This document shows, in pieces, positions 8,394 to 17,457 of a stretch of DNA of 49,378 nucleotides. Position 1 is the stretch's first letter. Every line of letters starts with the position of its first letter. The DNA comes from Pseudomonadales bacterium (GTDB lineage Bacteria > Pseudomonadota > Gammaproteobacteria > Pseudomonadales > Azotimanducaceae): NCBI GenBank assembly GCA_030749725.1, contig JASMJM010000024.1, forward strand, positions 1 through 49,378, written 5' to 3'. A model generated the notes under the pieces. It was given only the letters and a program-made list of their open reading frames with translations. It was not told where the DNA came from and made no database searches. Position numbers and translations under genes: made by a program.

Positions 8394-10643
8394 ATGTTTC
8401 GCACTTCTTTTCTCGTATATGCACTGCTGTATTCAATTGCCGCGTTTTCTGCAGGAGATGACATGCTCGGCTTCAGCCGCAGCCAAGCCGATGGGCAACG
8501 GCAGCTTGAGAAGCAATTCGATGGGCATTTGAAACAGGAAGAGATCGGCAATTGGATAAAACGGCTGTCGGCAAGACCTCATCACCTCGGTTCGGCGAAC
8601 GATCGAGAGAACGCGGAGCATCTTGTCGAGCTGTTTGAATCCTGGGGATACAAGACTCGTATGGAAAAATATCGCGTCCTCTTCCCCACTCCCAGGCTGC
8701 GATTGTTAGAGCTGGTGGCCCCGACGTCCTACCAGGCTAAACTGCAGGAGCCCGCTCTGCCCGAGGATGAAACTTCCGGTCAGCTTGACGCGCAGCTGCC
8801 AATTTACAACGCCTATTCCGTCGATGGCGATGTCAGCGCTGAACTGGTTTACGTGAACTATGGCGTGCCTGAGGATTATGAAGAATTGGAACGTCGCGGT
8901 ATCGATGTCAGGGGCAAGATCGTTCTGGCCAGATACTACGGATCCTGGCGGGGCATCAAACCCAAGGTCGCTGCGGAAAAAGGCGCCATCGGCACGATCA
9001 TCTACTCCGATCCGGCTGACGACGGCTTCGTGCCGGGTGATGTATACCCGAAAGGTCCTTTCAGAAATGATCGGGGCGCTCAGCGGGGCTCAGTGATGGA
9101 TATGCCCCTTTATCCCGGCGATCCCCTGACGCCGGATGTCGGTGCCACCAGGAGAGCCAAAAGACTCAAAATCGAGGACGCGGAAACACTCACCAAGATC
9201 CCGGTTCTTCCCATCTCCTACAGTGATGCCCTGCCCCTGCTGCAGTCTCTCGGCGGTCCGGTTGCCCCCAACAGTTGGAAAGGTGGCTTGCCGGTGACCT
9301 ACCACTTGGGGCCGGGTCCTGCCAAGGTCCATCTCAAACTCGAGTTTAACTGGGACATGGTGGATCTCTACAACGTCATTGCGGTGCTGGAAGGCGTCAG
9401 CTATCCGAATCAATGGGTGGTGCGCGGCAACCACCACGATGCCTGGGTGAATGGTGCTGCGGATCCGATATCCGGCCTGGCAGCATTGATGGCAGAGGCA
9501 AAGGCGGTTGCTGCATTGACAAAATCCGGCTGGCAGCCACAGAGGACGATCGTCTACGCTGCCTGGGATGGTGAGGAACAGGGCTTGATCGGCTCGACGG
9601 AGTGGGCGGAACATCACGCCAATGAGTTGCAGAACAAGGTGGTCGCCTACATCAACACGGATAGTAACGGACGGGGCTTTTTCAGAGCCGGCGGTTCCCA
9701 CACCCTGGAGAAACTGGTTAATCAGGTGGCCCGGGAGGTGGTTGACCCGCAGGTGGGGGAATCTGTATCAAAACGGCTGAAAGCGCGCATCAAACTGACG
9801 GGTACAGCGGAGCAGCGGAAAGAGGCGGTTACGCGGCGGAACTTTCGCCTCTATCCGTTGGGTTCCGGTTCCGATTACACCCCTTTCCTGCAGCATCTGG
9901 GCATCGCTTCCTTGAACCTTGGCTACGGCGGGGAGAACCGTGGCGGCAGTTACCACTCCATCTATGATTCCTACGACCACTACGTGCGCTTCGGCGATCC
10001 TCAGTTTGACTATGGCGTAACCCTGGCTCAAACCGGCGGTAGAATCGTGTTGCGGTTAGCCAACGCCGACTATCTTCCCTTTGAGTTTGAAGGGTTCATT
10101 GACAACATTGGCAAGTACGTGCGGGAGGTGGTCAAACTAACGGACAAGATGAGGGAAGATACGGACAGGCTGAACCGGACGATCGACGAGGGAACATTTC
10201 GGCTTGCCCTGGACCCGACCAAGTCGCTGACTGCACCAAAAAGGGAGGACCCGGTTCCGCATATCGCCTTTGCTGACCTGCACAACGCCATGGAAATACT
10301 CAAGGTCAGTGTCGGCGACTACCAGCAGGCGCTCGACAGACTGGATAGACAGGCGCTGAATCGGAACGAACGTGACAAACTGAGCCGTTTGATCTACCAG
10401 TCCGAAAGAAAACTGACCAGAGATCAGGGTCTGCCGAGGCGCCCCTGGTACAAGCACTACATCTACGCACCGGGCTTTTACACTGGATACGGCGTCAAAA
10501 CACTACCTGGAATCAGAGAGGCGATCGAAGAGAGAAAGTGGCAGGAGGCGGACGAGCAGGTCAGGATCACAGCAGGTGTCCTGAAAGGTTTTGCCAGTCA
10601 GATCGACAAGGCGACTCAACTTATCGGCAAGCAGACGAAATAG
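8394..10643 (+). CDS. Exported M28 family metallopeptidase, glutamate carboxypeptidase II-like
   Basis: The product has 749 residues. An N-terminal Sec signal peptide (about residues 1-20, ending near FSA) points to the periplasm. A protease-associated insert covers about residues 130-290. The M28 catalytic region follows, with the dinuclear zinc ligands visible: H347 in NHHDAW, bridging D357 in AADPISG, the catalytic and ligand pair E394-E395 in DGEEQG, D423 in INTDSN, and H521 in YHSIYD. A helical transferrin-receptor-like dimerisation domain makes up the C-terminus (about 620-749). Length and order match human PSMA and its bacterial relatives, which remove C-terminal acidic residues from peptides. 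All metal ligands are intact, so it should be active. Confidence 0.9.
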   Translation: MFRTSFLVYALLYSIAAFSAGDDMLGFSRSQADGQRQLEKQFDGHLKQEEIGNWIKRLSARPHHLGSANDRENAEHLVELFESWGYKTRMEKYRVLFPTPRLRLLELVAPTSYQAKLQEPALPEDETSGQLDAQLPIYNAYSVDGDVSAELVYVNYGVPEDYEELERRGIDVRGKIVLARYYGSWRGIKPKVAAEKGAIGTIIYSDPADDGFVPGDVYPKGPFRNDRGAQRGSVMDMPLYPGDPLTPDVGATRRAKRLKIEDAETLTKIPVLPISYSDALPLLQSLGGPVAPNSWKGGLPVTYHLGPGPAKVHLKLEFNWDMVDLYNVIAVLEGVSYPNQWVVRGNHHDAWVNGAADPISGLAALMAEAKAVAALTKSGWQPQRTIVYAAWDGEEQGLIGSTEWAEHHANELQNKVVAYINTDSNGRGFFRAGGSHTLEKLVNQVAREVVDPQVGESVSKRLKARIKLTGTAEQRKEAVTRRNFRLYPLGSGSDYTPFLQHLGIASLNLGYGGENRGGSYHSIYDSYDHYVRFGDPQFDYGVTLAQTGGRIVLRLANADYLPFEFEGFIDNIGKYVREVVKLTDKMREDTDRLNRTIDEGTFRLALDPTKSLTAPKREDPVPHIAFADLHNAMEILKVSVGDYQQALDRLDRQALNRNERDKLSRLIYQSERKLTRDQGLPRRPWYKHYIYAPGFYTGYGVKTLPGIREAIEERKWQEADEQVRITAGVLKGFASQIDKATQLIGKQTK

Positions 10644-10766
10644 TCAAACCCCGTGGCGCGCGCTCGGCTCCTAGCGGGCAATACGCGCCCTGATGGCTGG
10701 TGAATTTACATTAATAAAAGTGTATAACTATCTGATAATATTGATATATACGTGTATCATATACGG

Positions 10767-11582
10767 CTATTGTAGATTGTGAAAGTCGGGCTGCCGTTTA
10801 TCAAGGAACGCGTTCACCGCCTCCCCGAAGGCCTTGCTCGTCCTCGCTTTTCGCAACCATACCCCCTCCAGCCTCTGTACTTCGGACAACTCATCTTCAT
10901 CCAGATTCTTCCAGGTGACCTCTTTAACGCCCCTGCTCTGCTCGATGGGGTTGAAGGCAATCTCGGCAGCCACCTCCATCGCCTTCTCCATCAACTGGTC
11001 GTGCGGCACGACGCGATTTACCAGACCGATTCGGGCTGACTCTTCACCATCGATGATACGGCCGGTCAACATCAGCTCCATCGCATGCCCCATACCAACT
11101 ATGTGAGGCAGGATATGGGTGGAGCCGAGCTCCGGAAAGATTCCCATACGGATAAACCGCATCGAAAGGGTGGCACGATCGGATGCAATGCGCACGTCGA
11201 AAGGCAGGATGGTGGTCAACCCGGCACCGATGGCGGGACCGTTGATGGCGGCGATCAGTGGTTTCGATTGCATGCAGAATCTGGTCCAGCCACCTGGATC
11301 GAGACGCGGGGCGTCGTCGTCACTCGCCGCGGGCTGCGGTGCCTGTTCCTTCGGGTCTACCAGATCCCGTTTCCAGCCCCCCACGTCCGCTCCTGAACAA
11401 AAGGCACGGCCCGCGCCGGTCACCACGATTGCGCCGATGGCGGGATCTTCGTTCCAGGCTTCAATCTGCTCCTGTCGTTCCAGGGACATGACGGGATGCA
11501 GAGCGTTCAGTTTCTCAGGACGGTCGTGCGTGATTACGCCGACGCGTCCGACGACTTCCGTCTTAATCATTTCATGAGCCAT
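10767..11582 (-). CDS. Enoyl-CoA hydratase/isomerase (crotonase) family protein
   Basis: The product has 271 residues with the crotonase fold: an N-terminal HDRPEKLNAL, an oxyanion-hole loop GAGRAFCSGADVGGW, and a second loop INGPAIGAGLTT. A 30-residue loop rich in Pro, Ala and Asp follows the first oxyanion hole, longer than in classical enoyl-CoA hydratase. The second catalytic region reads FPELGSTHILP, with the Glu that serves hydration or isomerisation. The start at 11582 has AGGAGAG 7 bases upstream; the longer frame is not supported. It converges on the peptidase gene. The exact acyl-CoA substrate is unknown. Confidence 0.85.
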   Translation of the reverse strand: MAHEMIKTEVVGRVGVITHDRPEKLNALHPVMSLERQEQIEAWNEDPAIGAIVVTGAGRAFCSGADVGGWKRDLVDPKEQAPQPAASDDDAPRLDPGGWTRFCMQSKPLIAAINGPAIGAGLTTILPFDVRIASDRATLSMRFIRMGIFPELGSTHILPHIVGMGHAMELMLTGRIIDGEESARIGLVNRVVPHDQLMEKAMEVAAEIAFNPIEQSRGVKEVTWKNLDEDELSEVQRLEGVWLRKARTSKAFGEAVNAFLDKRQPDFHNLQ

Positions 11583-12070
11583 GTTTACTCTCCTTGAATC
11601 GCCTGGTTGTTTTGAACCGTACTGCCTGAATGAGTGAATGTAAAGGGCGACCTCAATGTGCCGCGAATGCCGTCCAATGTCCTGCACAATCCTAGCCGAG
11701 ATAGCAATGCAGTGGGCTTAGATTGTCTGCGTCTATCCCATTCAAAGTGACAACCAACCGACAGGCATGTTGGATAATTTATTAAATATCAATAAGTTAT
11801 GAGGCTCTCGTCAGTGCATTGCTTGACAGGGGAGACAAGTAGAATTAATCTTGCGGTGATCAAGCAGGCAAGTTCCTATCTGTAGCGGCACACGTAAATC
11901 TCGCTTAGCATATCCTGTATCTACCCCCAACAACTTTACTGGGTCGATAGTCTGGTCGCGGGGCTGTGGGCTGGTGTGGCAGGCGAGGTGCGGCCAGCCC
12001 TTATTAGCCATGCAATGCTAATCGATGATCAGGGGAACTCGCTGCAGACTAGTTCAGGTAAACCAGCTAT
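11583..12070. other. Intergenic stretch between two divergent genes
   Basis: No believable coding region is present; a 66-codon leftward frame at 11811-12011 has neither a ribosome binding site nor a recognisable domain. It should hold divergent promoters for the crotonase and the MFS exporter. An inverted repeat, ATTAGC-N8-GCTAAT (12003-12022), lies 49 bases before the exporter start and could be an operator. Confidence 0.4.
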
Positions 12071-13384
12071 ATGAAAGCAAGCAGTACTAGAAAAGAAGAA
12101 CTGTTGGAGCTAGACCCTGAGGCTGCCGTTGAAGCCCTGGAGGTGCCGCCGCCAAGATGGCCGCAAACTTTCGACGCATTCAAAGACAGAAACTTCTGCT
12201 GGTTCTTTGCCGCCCTCTTCGGCAACTTCGCCGCCATGAATATGCAGATGTTTATTCGTGGTTGGCTGGTGTACGAGATCACCGGTTCTTATGAGAAACT
12301 CGGCTGGATGTCCGCTGCCGGGGGTGCTGTCGGTCTGGTTCTTGCTCCGCTCGGAGGCGTCGTGGCTGATCGCGTGCGCCAGAAGAAGCACGTCGTGCAG
12401 TTCTGCCAGGGGGTCAATGCCAGCATCACCCTGACCATTGCGGTATTGATCGCTCTCGGTGTGCTCAACTTCGGACATCTGCTGATTGCCTCTATCGTCC
12501 AGGGCATGTCCATGAATGCCATGATGCCGTCCAGGCAGGCACTGACGGCTGAGATCGTCGGCCTGGAGCGTCTGACCAATGCCATCGCTCTGAGTACATC
12601 CGGAATGAACACCGCTCGTCTGCTAGTGCCGGGACTGGCCGGGTTCATAGTAGCCGCTTTCGGTGGCGGCAACGGCAACATAGAGCCGGCCCAATACGTC
12701 TACTACACCATGACGATACTGTACCTGATCTCCATGCTGGGACTGATCATCGTGAAGGTGGCGGATAACGAGCCGGAAAATGGCCACGAGCCAATCCTGA
12801 GAGGACTCCAGCAAGGTTTTCGTTATGTCTTTCAGACTCCCACGATCCGCATGTTGCTGGGGGTTAATTTTCTGATGGTGTTTTTCAGCATGACCTACTT
12901 CCTGCTTCTGCCGGGCTTCGTCAAGGATGTGCTGGATGCCGGTCCGGATCGTCTCGGTCTGCTTATCAGCATCTCCGGCGTCGGATCACTGGTGGGTTCT
13001 CTTCTGATCGCTTCCATGCCGGATCGAAACCGGGGACGGGTGCTTCTCTCGAGTGCGCTGTTATTGGGGGTGGGGCTGATCTTTTTCTCCGCGTCCACCC
13101 ACTATTGGCTTTCGGTGGCCATCCTGACGGTGGTGGGGTTGGGTCAGTCCGGCCGCATGTCGCTCAGCAACATGCTGCTGCAAGCCCATGTCGACAACGA
13201 CTATCGCGGTCGCGTAATGAGCATCTACATGCTGGAGTTTTCGATTTTAGCCATCAGCATCTACCCCATCAGTCTCCTGGCTGACCGGGTGGGCCCACAG
13301 ATCGCTGTGGGCATCTCGGGTGTTGGCCTGGTATTGCTGGTGCTCGTGCTATTCAAGGTGCCGGCCTACAGAGACTTGGATTGA
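12071..13384 (+). CDS. MFS transporter, EntS-like exporter family
   Basis: The product has 437 residues with about 12 predicted membrane segments after a 35-residue cytoplasmic N-terminus. The loop between segments 2 and 3 carries the MFS signature as GGVVADRVRQKKHV. The family (MFS_3, EntS or macrolide-type) exports siderophores or drugs by proton antiport across the inner membrane. The ribosome binding site is weak (AGG about 11 bases upstream). The stop lies inside the longest frame of the following methyltransferase-like gene, so the two are probably co-transcribed. Confidence 0.85.
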   Translation: MKASSTRKEELLELDPEAAVEALEVPPPRWPQTFDAFKDRNFCWFFAALFGNFAAMNMQMFIRGWLVYEITGSYEKLGWMSAAGGAVGLVLAPLGGVVADRVRQKKHVVQFCQGVNASITLTIAVLIALGVLNFGHLLIASIVQGMSMNAMMPSRQALTAEIVGLERLTNAIALSTSGMNTARLLVPGLAGFIVAAFGGGNGNIEPAQYVYYTMTILYLISMLGLIIVKVADNEPENGHEPILRGLQQGFRYVFQTPTIRMLLGVNFLMVFFSMTYFLLLPGFVKDVLDAGPDRLGLLISISGVGSLVGSLLIASMPDRNRGRVLLSSALLLGVGLIFFSASTHYWLSVAILTVVGLGQSGRMSLSNMLLQAHVDNDYRGRVMSIYMLEFSILAISIYPISLLADRVGPQIAVGISGVGLVLLVLVLFKVPAYRDLD

Positions 13385-13415
13385 TGCGACCGATCGAATC
13401 CCTGGGTCGTTCAGC

Positions 13416-14162
13416 TTGGCAATAATCTGGCAGCAGACTCTGCACGGCACTCGATATGAAGTCAGATCAGCTGGCTCATCCATTCGGTTATACAATAATG
13501 GCCACCTCAACAGTCAATACAGTGCGCGCCATTTTTTTACCGGCAATGTCTGGGACCTGCTGATACTGCCTGCCCTGCTGACAAAGACGGAGTTGGCGCG
13601 GGTACTGGTACTGGGGGTAGGCGGTGGCACGGCCATCCACCAGCTCGATCAGATCTATGGCCCGGCCGCCATGCTCGGAATAGAACTGGACCCGGTCCAT
13701 ATCAGGATCGCCAGAAGATTCTTTGATCTCGACCTGCCGAACCTCTCGATCCATCGGGCGGATGCGATGCAGTGGGTCAGAAACTATCGTGGTCCTCGCT
13801 TCGACCTCATCATCGACGACCTCTTTCTGGAGAGCGACGGGCAGCCCTGCCGGAGCATAGAAGCAGGCACCGCCTGGCTGCGCCAGCTCTCGCGGCTGCT
13901 GTCCCGAAAAGGATTGCTGGTACAGAACCATATCAGCAGTGCCGAACTTGCCAGATCAGCCGCCCTCCAGGACAGTCGCATTCGATCTCGCTTCAAGAGT
14001 GCCCTCAGGTTAACCCTGCCTGTCTACGAGAACGCGGTTGGGGCGTTTTACAGGGAGCAGGTGGAGCTGGCGACTGGGCCTAAAGCAGTTCGACATCTGT
14101 TGCGGCAACGATTTGGTCTGGCGGACAACAGACTGAGATTCCGGGCGCGACGGCTATTCTAG
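13416..14162 (+). CDS. Spermidine-synthase-like / class I methyltransferase-fold protein
   Basis: The Rossmann core is clear: RVLVLGVGGGTAIHQL is the nucleotide-binding glycine loop, LGIELDP the acidic second strand, then HRADAMQWV and FDLIIDDLF. This is the spermidine synthase-like arrangement (aminopropyl or methyl transfer from an S-adenosyl donor). The N-terminal beta segment (YEVRSAGSSIRLYNNG...SQY) also fits that family. The start is uncertain: no ATG is in frame. The candidates are TTG at 13416 (used here) and GTG at 13320, which would overlap the exporter by 65 bases; neither has a good ribosome binding site. The key Asp-Asp pair (IIDD) is present, but putrescine specificity cannot be judged. 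Confidence 0.7.
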   Translation: MAIIWQQTLHGTRYEVRSAGSSIRLYNNGHLNSQYSARHFFTGNVWDLLILPALLTKTELARVLVLGVGGGTAIHQLDQIYGPAAMLGIELDPVHIRIARRFFDLDLPNLSIHRADAMQWVRNYRGPRFDLIIDDLFLESDGQPCRSIEAGTAWLRQLSRLLSRKGLLVQNHISSAELARSAALQDSRIRSRFKSALRLTLPVYENAVGAFYREQVELATGPKAVRHLLRQRFGLADNRLRFRARRLF

Positions 14163-14330
14163 TCAACGTATACCGCCTTGGCCGCTCTCGCCCGTCTGGC
14201 CATCGAATTCTTTGTTCTGAATCAAAGAAAAACGATATTAACTGCCCGCAATCCTAATGACCTTGCTTTTGACGCGTGAATTGGATTACGTTTGAAGATT
14301 CTCTGAACCATGTTTACAAGGAGCAAACAG

Positions 14331-15299
14331 ATGCTAAAAACTCGCTTCACTGAAGAATTCGGATTCAAGTATCCCGTTGTCTGCGGTGGCATGATGGGAA
14401 TCGGTATTGCGGAACTGATCGCCCCAGTTGCCGAAGTCGGTGCGCTTGCCTTTCTAACAGCTTTAACGCAATCCACCCCCGAGGGCCTGGTCAAGGAGGT
14501 GGAACGCACCAGAGGGATGACCGACCAGCCCTTCGGTGTCAACCTGACCATTCTGCCCACCATCAATCCGGTGCCTTATGAGGAGTATGCTGAGGCGATC
14601 GTTGCGTCCGGCATTGAGGTGGTGGAGACTGCGGGACGCAGCCCCGAGCCCTATATGCCCACCTTCAAAGCTGCCGGCATCAAGGTCATTCATAAATGCA
14701 CATCGGTACGTCATGCCCTCAAGGCTGAAAGGGTGGGCGTGGACGCGATCAGCATCGATGGCTTCGAATGTGCGGGACATCCCGGCGAAGATGACATTCC
14801 CGGACTGATCTTAATCCCCGCCGCCGCCAATGAGCTCACCATACCGATGATCGCATCGGGTGGATTTGGTGACGGTCGCGGCCTGGCCGCGGCGCTCATG
14901 CTGGGTGCGGACGGCATCAACATGGGTACCCGCTTCATGGCGACCCAGGAAGCGCCACTTCACCAGAACGTTAAGGATAAGCTGGTGGATGCATCCGAAC
15001 TGGATACTACCCTTATCAACCGCAACTTCCGCAATACCTCTCGGGTGTTCAAGAACTCGATTGCAGAACAGGTGACAGCCAAAGAAAAAGAGGGCGCCGA
15101 GTTCGCCGATATTCAGGAACTGGTAGCCGGAACCAGGGGCCGCAATGCCATGTCGAGCGGTGACCTGGAGGGTGGCATCTGGACAGCCGGAATGGTGACC
15201 GGTCTGATCAACGATATTCCAACCGTGGCGGAATTAATCACTCGTATCACGGCGGATGCCGAAGAGATCATGCAGTCCAAGATGAAAATGATTGCATGA
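14331..15299 (+). CDS. Nitronate monooxygenase (2-nitropropane dioxygenase family)
   Basis: The product has 322 residues forming an FMN-binding TIM barrel. N-terminal FKYPVVCGGMMGIG, then GVNLTIL, the segment IDGFECAGHPGED that carries the usual active-site His, and C-terminal phosphate-binding segments (IPMIASGGFGDGRG, ALMLGADGINMGTRF) all match the family. The enzyme oxidises alkyl nitronates, and some members act as enoyl reductases. The ATG at 14331 follows AAGGAG by 8 bases; an in-frame ATG at 14310 lacks a site. It is followed by a possible terminator at 15501. Confidence 0.85.
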   Translation: MLKTRFTEEFGFKYPVVCGGMMGIGIAELIAPVAEVGALAFLTALTQSTPEGLVKEVERTRGMTDQPFGVNLTILPTINPVPYEEYAEAIVASGIEVVETAGRSPEPYMPTFKAAGIKVIHKCTSVRHALKAERVGVDAISIDGFECAGHPGEDDIPGLILIPAAANELTIPMIASGGFGDGRGLAAALMLGADGINMGTRFMATQEAPLHQNVKDKLVDASELDTTLINRNFRNTSRVFKNSIAEQVTAKEKEGAEFADIQELVAGTRGRNAMSSGDLEGGIWTAGMVTGLINDIPTVAELITRITADAEEIMQSKMKMIA

Positions 15300-15500
15300 A
15301 GTAGAAACTCGGTAGGGAGCCGCTGCTGGGCAAGGGAACTGCTCATCATGGCTCCACTACCGTCTCCGCAAGCCCTGCGACTTGAGCGAATGTCAAAACG
15401 ATCGCTCAGCACAGATACTCGGTGCTGTTGAGGCACGTTTCGTTAGCATCGAGGCAAATCAGATTCTGCCGGCAATGGGTTCATTTGAACGACTGTTACG

Positions 15501-15528
15501 GACCCGTTACGGTCGCGGGGTCGTTTTT
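15501..15528 (+). terminator. Possible rho-independent terminator
   Basis: A short stem, GACCC and GGGTC with a 12-base loop, is followed by GTTTTT. It lies 200 bases after the nitronate monooxygenase stop and about 50 bases before the first ABC gene, so it could end the upstream transcript or act as an attenuator. The stem is only five pairs. Confidence 0.35.
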
Positions 15529-15579
15529 CGATGAGGATTCGGTATACAATCCAAGGGTTTTCGTCTTCAGAACTACAAC

Positions 15580-17457
15580 ATGCCCAACGGCCATCACTCC
15601 GCACAGAGCGCTCAGTACACCGCCAACTCGCCTCGAAGAGCCGATGCAACCTTTCGTGATTTAGGCCACCTGCAACGGCTGTTTCCCTACTTGAAACGTT
15701 ACGCTTGGCCACTGACGGCCGTCATCTTCGGCTTTCTACTGACACGGCTCTTTGATGCAGCCGTTCCTCTCTTCCTCATGCACGCGGTCGACAGCATCAG
15801 CGAGGGGAATCCCAGCCTGCTCATTCCGGCCCTGGGAATAATCGTTACCGTCATCTGCCGTTATGGCGTGTTCGTGTATGCCCGCAGGCTGATGCGCAGG
15901 ATCGCCATCGCAGTCTGCTATGACCTGCGCAAACGCCTGTTCACGCACGTGCAGAGACAGGGACCGGCCTTCTTCAATAAGTACCCCACCGGCGACATCA
16001 TGTCCCGTGCCATCAACGACATCAACCTGGTGCGCAACGTCATCGCCTGGGGCGTGGTCTCCATCATGACGTTTCTGTTCTCGGTATCCATCGCCATGGT
16101 CTTTATGTTCTATCTGTCGCCGGCACTGAGTCTGATGGTGATATGGCCGTTGCCGATCGTAGCGTATGTGGCGTTCCGCATGTCGAGAATACTGTTTCCC
16201 TACATCCGTGAGCAGATGATGGCAATCGGCGAGGTGACCTCCTATGTGCAGGAGAATCTGAACGGCATACGCACCATCCAGGCGATGGCCCAGGAGGAGG
16301 CGGAGATCAAACGCTTCACCGAGGTAAGTACCAAATACGCCGACCTCGTTTATCGGGCCACCAAATACCGCGCCATCATGAATGTAATCATGCCCATGAT
16401 GACGACGATCCTGCCGGTGATTATCATCGGCTACGGCGGCAGTCTGGTACTGTCCGATGAGATCAGTGTCGGTACCTTTGTCGCTTTCTTCTCCTACCTG
16501 CTGATGCTGACCGGTCCGGTGCGCATGATCGGCATGTCCCTGTCGATGCTGACCATGGGGGCCGCCGGGACCGCGCGGTTGTGTGAGATCTTCGACTATG
16601 AACCGGAGATCAACGATGATCTCAATGCGGCGGTGCCGGACAAGATCCAGGGCCAGCTCGAAATCCGGGATCTGACCTATACCTACCCCGGTGCAAGCCA
16701 AAAGGCGCTTACCGACATCTCCATCAACATAGAGCCCGGCGAGACTATCGCCTTCCTGGGACGGGTGGGCTGCGGCAAATCAACCATTCTCAAATCCCTG
16801 GTCAGGCTGATCGATACACCGGCGGGAACCGTGCTGCTGGACGGTCACGACATCCGCAGCTATCCCCTGGAACGCCTGCGCAAGGAGATTACCCTGATCC
16901 TACAGGATCCGTTCCTGTTCTCCGACACGCTGCGGCTCAATGTCACCTATGATGATCCAAGCAGGCAGGACAGACCCATCTGGGCAGCCACCGACGCAGC
17001 CAGTATGTCGGAAACGATACGGGAATTTCCCCTGCAACTGGCCACCATCGTCGGCGAGCGCGGCATCACCCTGTCCGGTGGACAGAAGCAGCGAGCGACC
17101 CTGGCACGCGGTCTGATCCGCAGGGCGCCGGTGCTGGCGATGGATGACTGTTTCTCCAGCGTGGACACGGAGACCGAGGAGGAGATTCTTTCCGGCTTGC
17201 AGAATCTTAGAAAGGGGAAGACCACCCTCCTAATCTCTCACCGCGTCTCTACCGTCAGACATGCGGACCGGATATTCGTCATCGACGAAGGGCGCGTGGT
17301 AGAATCGGGCTCGCATGGGGAACTGCTGCGCCTTGGCGGATACTATGCCGATCTCGAAGCCGTTCAGAGCAATCAGGATCAGGACCGGCAACGCAAAGTC
17401 AAGCTTCTGCACGATCTGGAAGACAAGCAGGAAGCAGTGGTCGGAGGCGAGGGATGA
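15580..17457 (+). CDS. ABC exporter half-transporter, degenerate-site subunit (TM287/YheI type), copy A
   Basis: The product has 625 residues: six membrane helices in about residues 35-330, then an ATPase domain. Walker A is GRVGCGKST near residue 393, the signature is a canonical LSGGQKQR near 497, and Walker B reads MDDCFSSVD near 522. Asp therefore replaces the catalytic Glu. In known heterodimeric exporters (TM287/288, BmrC/D, LmrC/D) this marks the subunit forming the non-hydrolysing site. The next gene encodes the complementary half and starts within the stop (ATGA overlap), so a heterodimer is very likely. The start is confirmed by the N-terminus (MPNG..., AQSAQY, RDLGHL) shared with the third gene. 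Substrate unknown; drugs or lipids are typical. Confidence 0.88.
   Translation: MPNGHHSAQSAQYTANSPRRADATFRDLGHLQRLFPYLKRYAWPLTAVIFGFLLTRLFDAAVPLFLMHAVDSISEGNPSLLIPALGIIVTVICRYGVFVYARRLMRRIAIAVCYDLRKRLFTHVQRQGPAFFNKYPTGDIMSRAINDINLVRNVIAWGVVSIMTFLFSVSIAMVFMFYLSPALSLMVIWPLPIVAYVAFRMSRILFPYIREQMMAIGEVTSYVQENLNGIRTIQAMAQEEAEIKRFTEVSTKYADLVYRATKYRAIMNVIMPMMTTILPVIIIGYGGSLVLSDEISVGTFVAFFSYLLMLTGPVRMIGMSLSMLTMGAAGTARLCEIFDYEPEINDDLNAAVPDKIQGQLEIRDLTYTYPGASQKALTDISINIEPGETIAFLGRVGCGKSTILKSLVRLIDTPAGTVLLDGHDIRSYPLERLRKEITLILQDPFLFSDTLRLNVTYDDPSRQDRPIWAATDAASMSETIREFPLQLATIVGERGITLSGGQKQRATLARGLIRRAPVLAMDDCFSSVDTETEEEILSGLQNLRKGKTTLLISHRVSTVRHADRIFVIDEGRVVESGSHGELLRLGGYYADLEAVQSNQDQDRQRKVKLLHDLEDKQEAVVGGEG

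Noticed and set aside
10640-10765. GC-rich inverted repeat (GGCGCG...CGCGCC) and AT-rich tract between the peptidase and crotonase genes
   Set aside because: The loop is long and no T-run is attached; the AT-rich tract shows no clear operator.
11811-12011. Leftward 66-codon frame in the intergenic stretch
   Set aside because: No ribosome binding site and no recognisable domain.
15736-16701. Leftward frame of 321 codons, rich in His, Gln and Asp
   Set aside because: It is the reverse-strand shadow of the first ABC gene; the composition is typical of such shadows.
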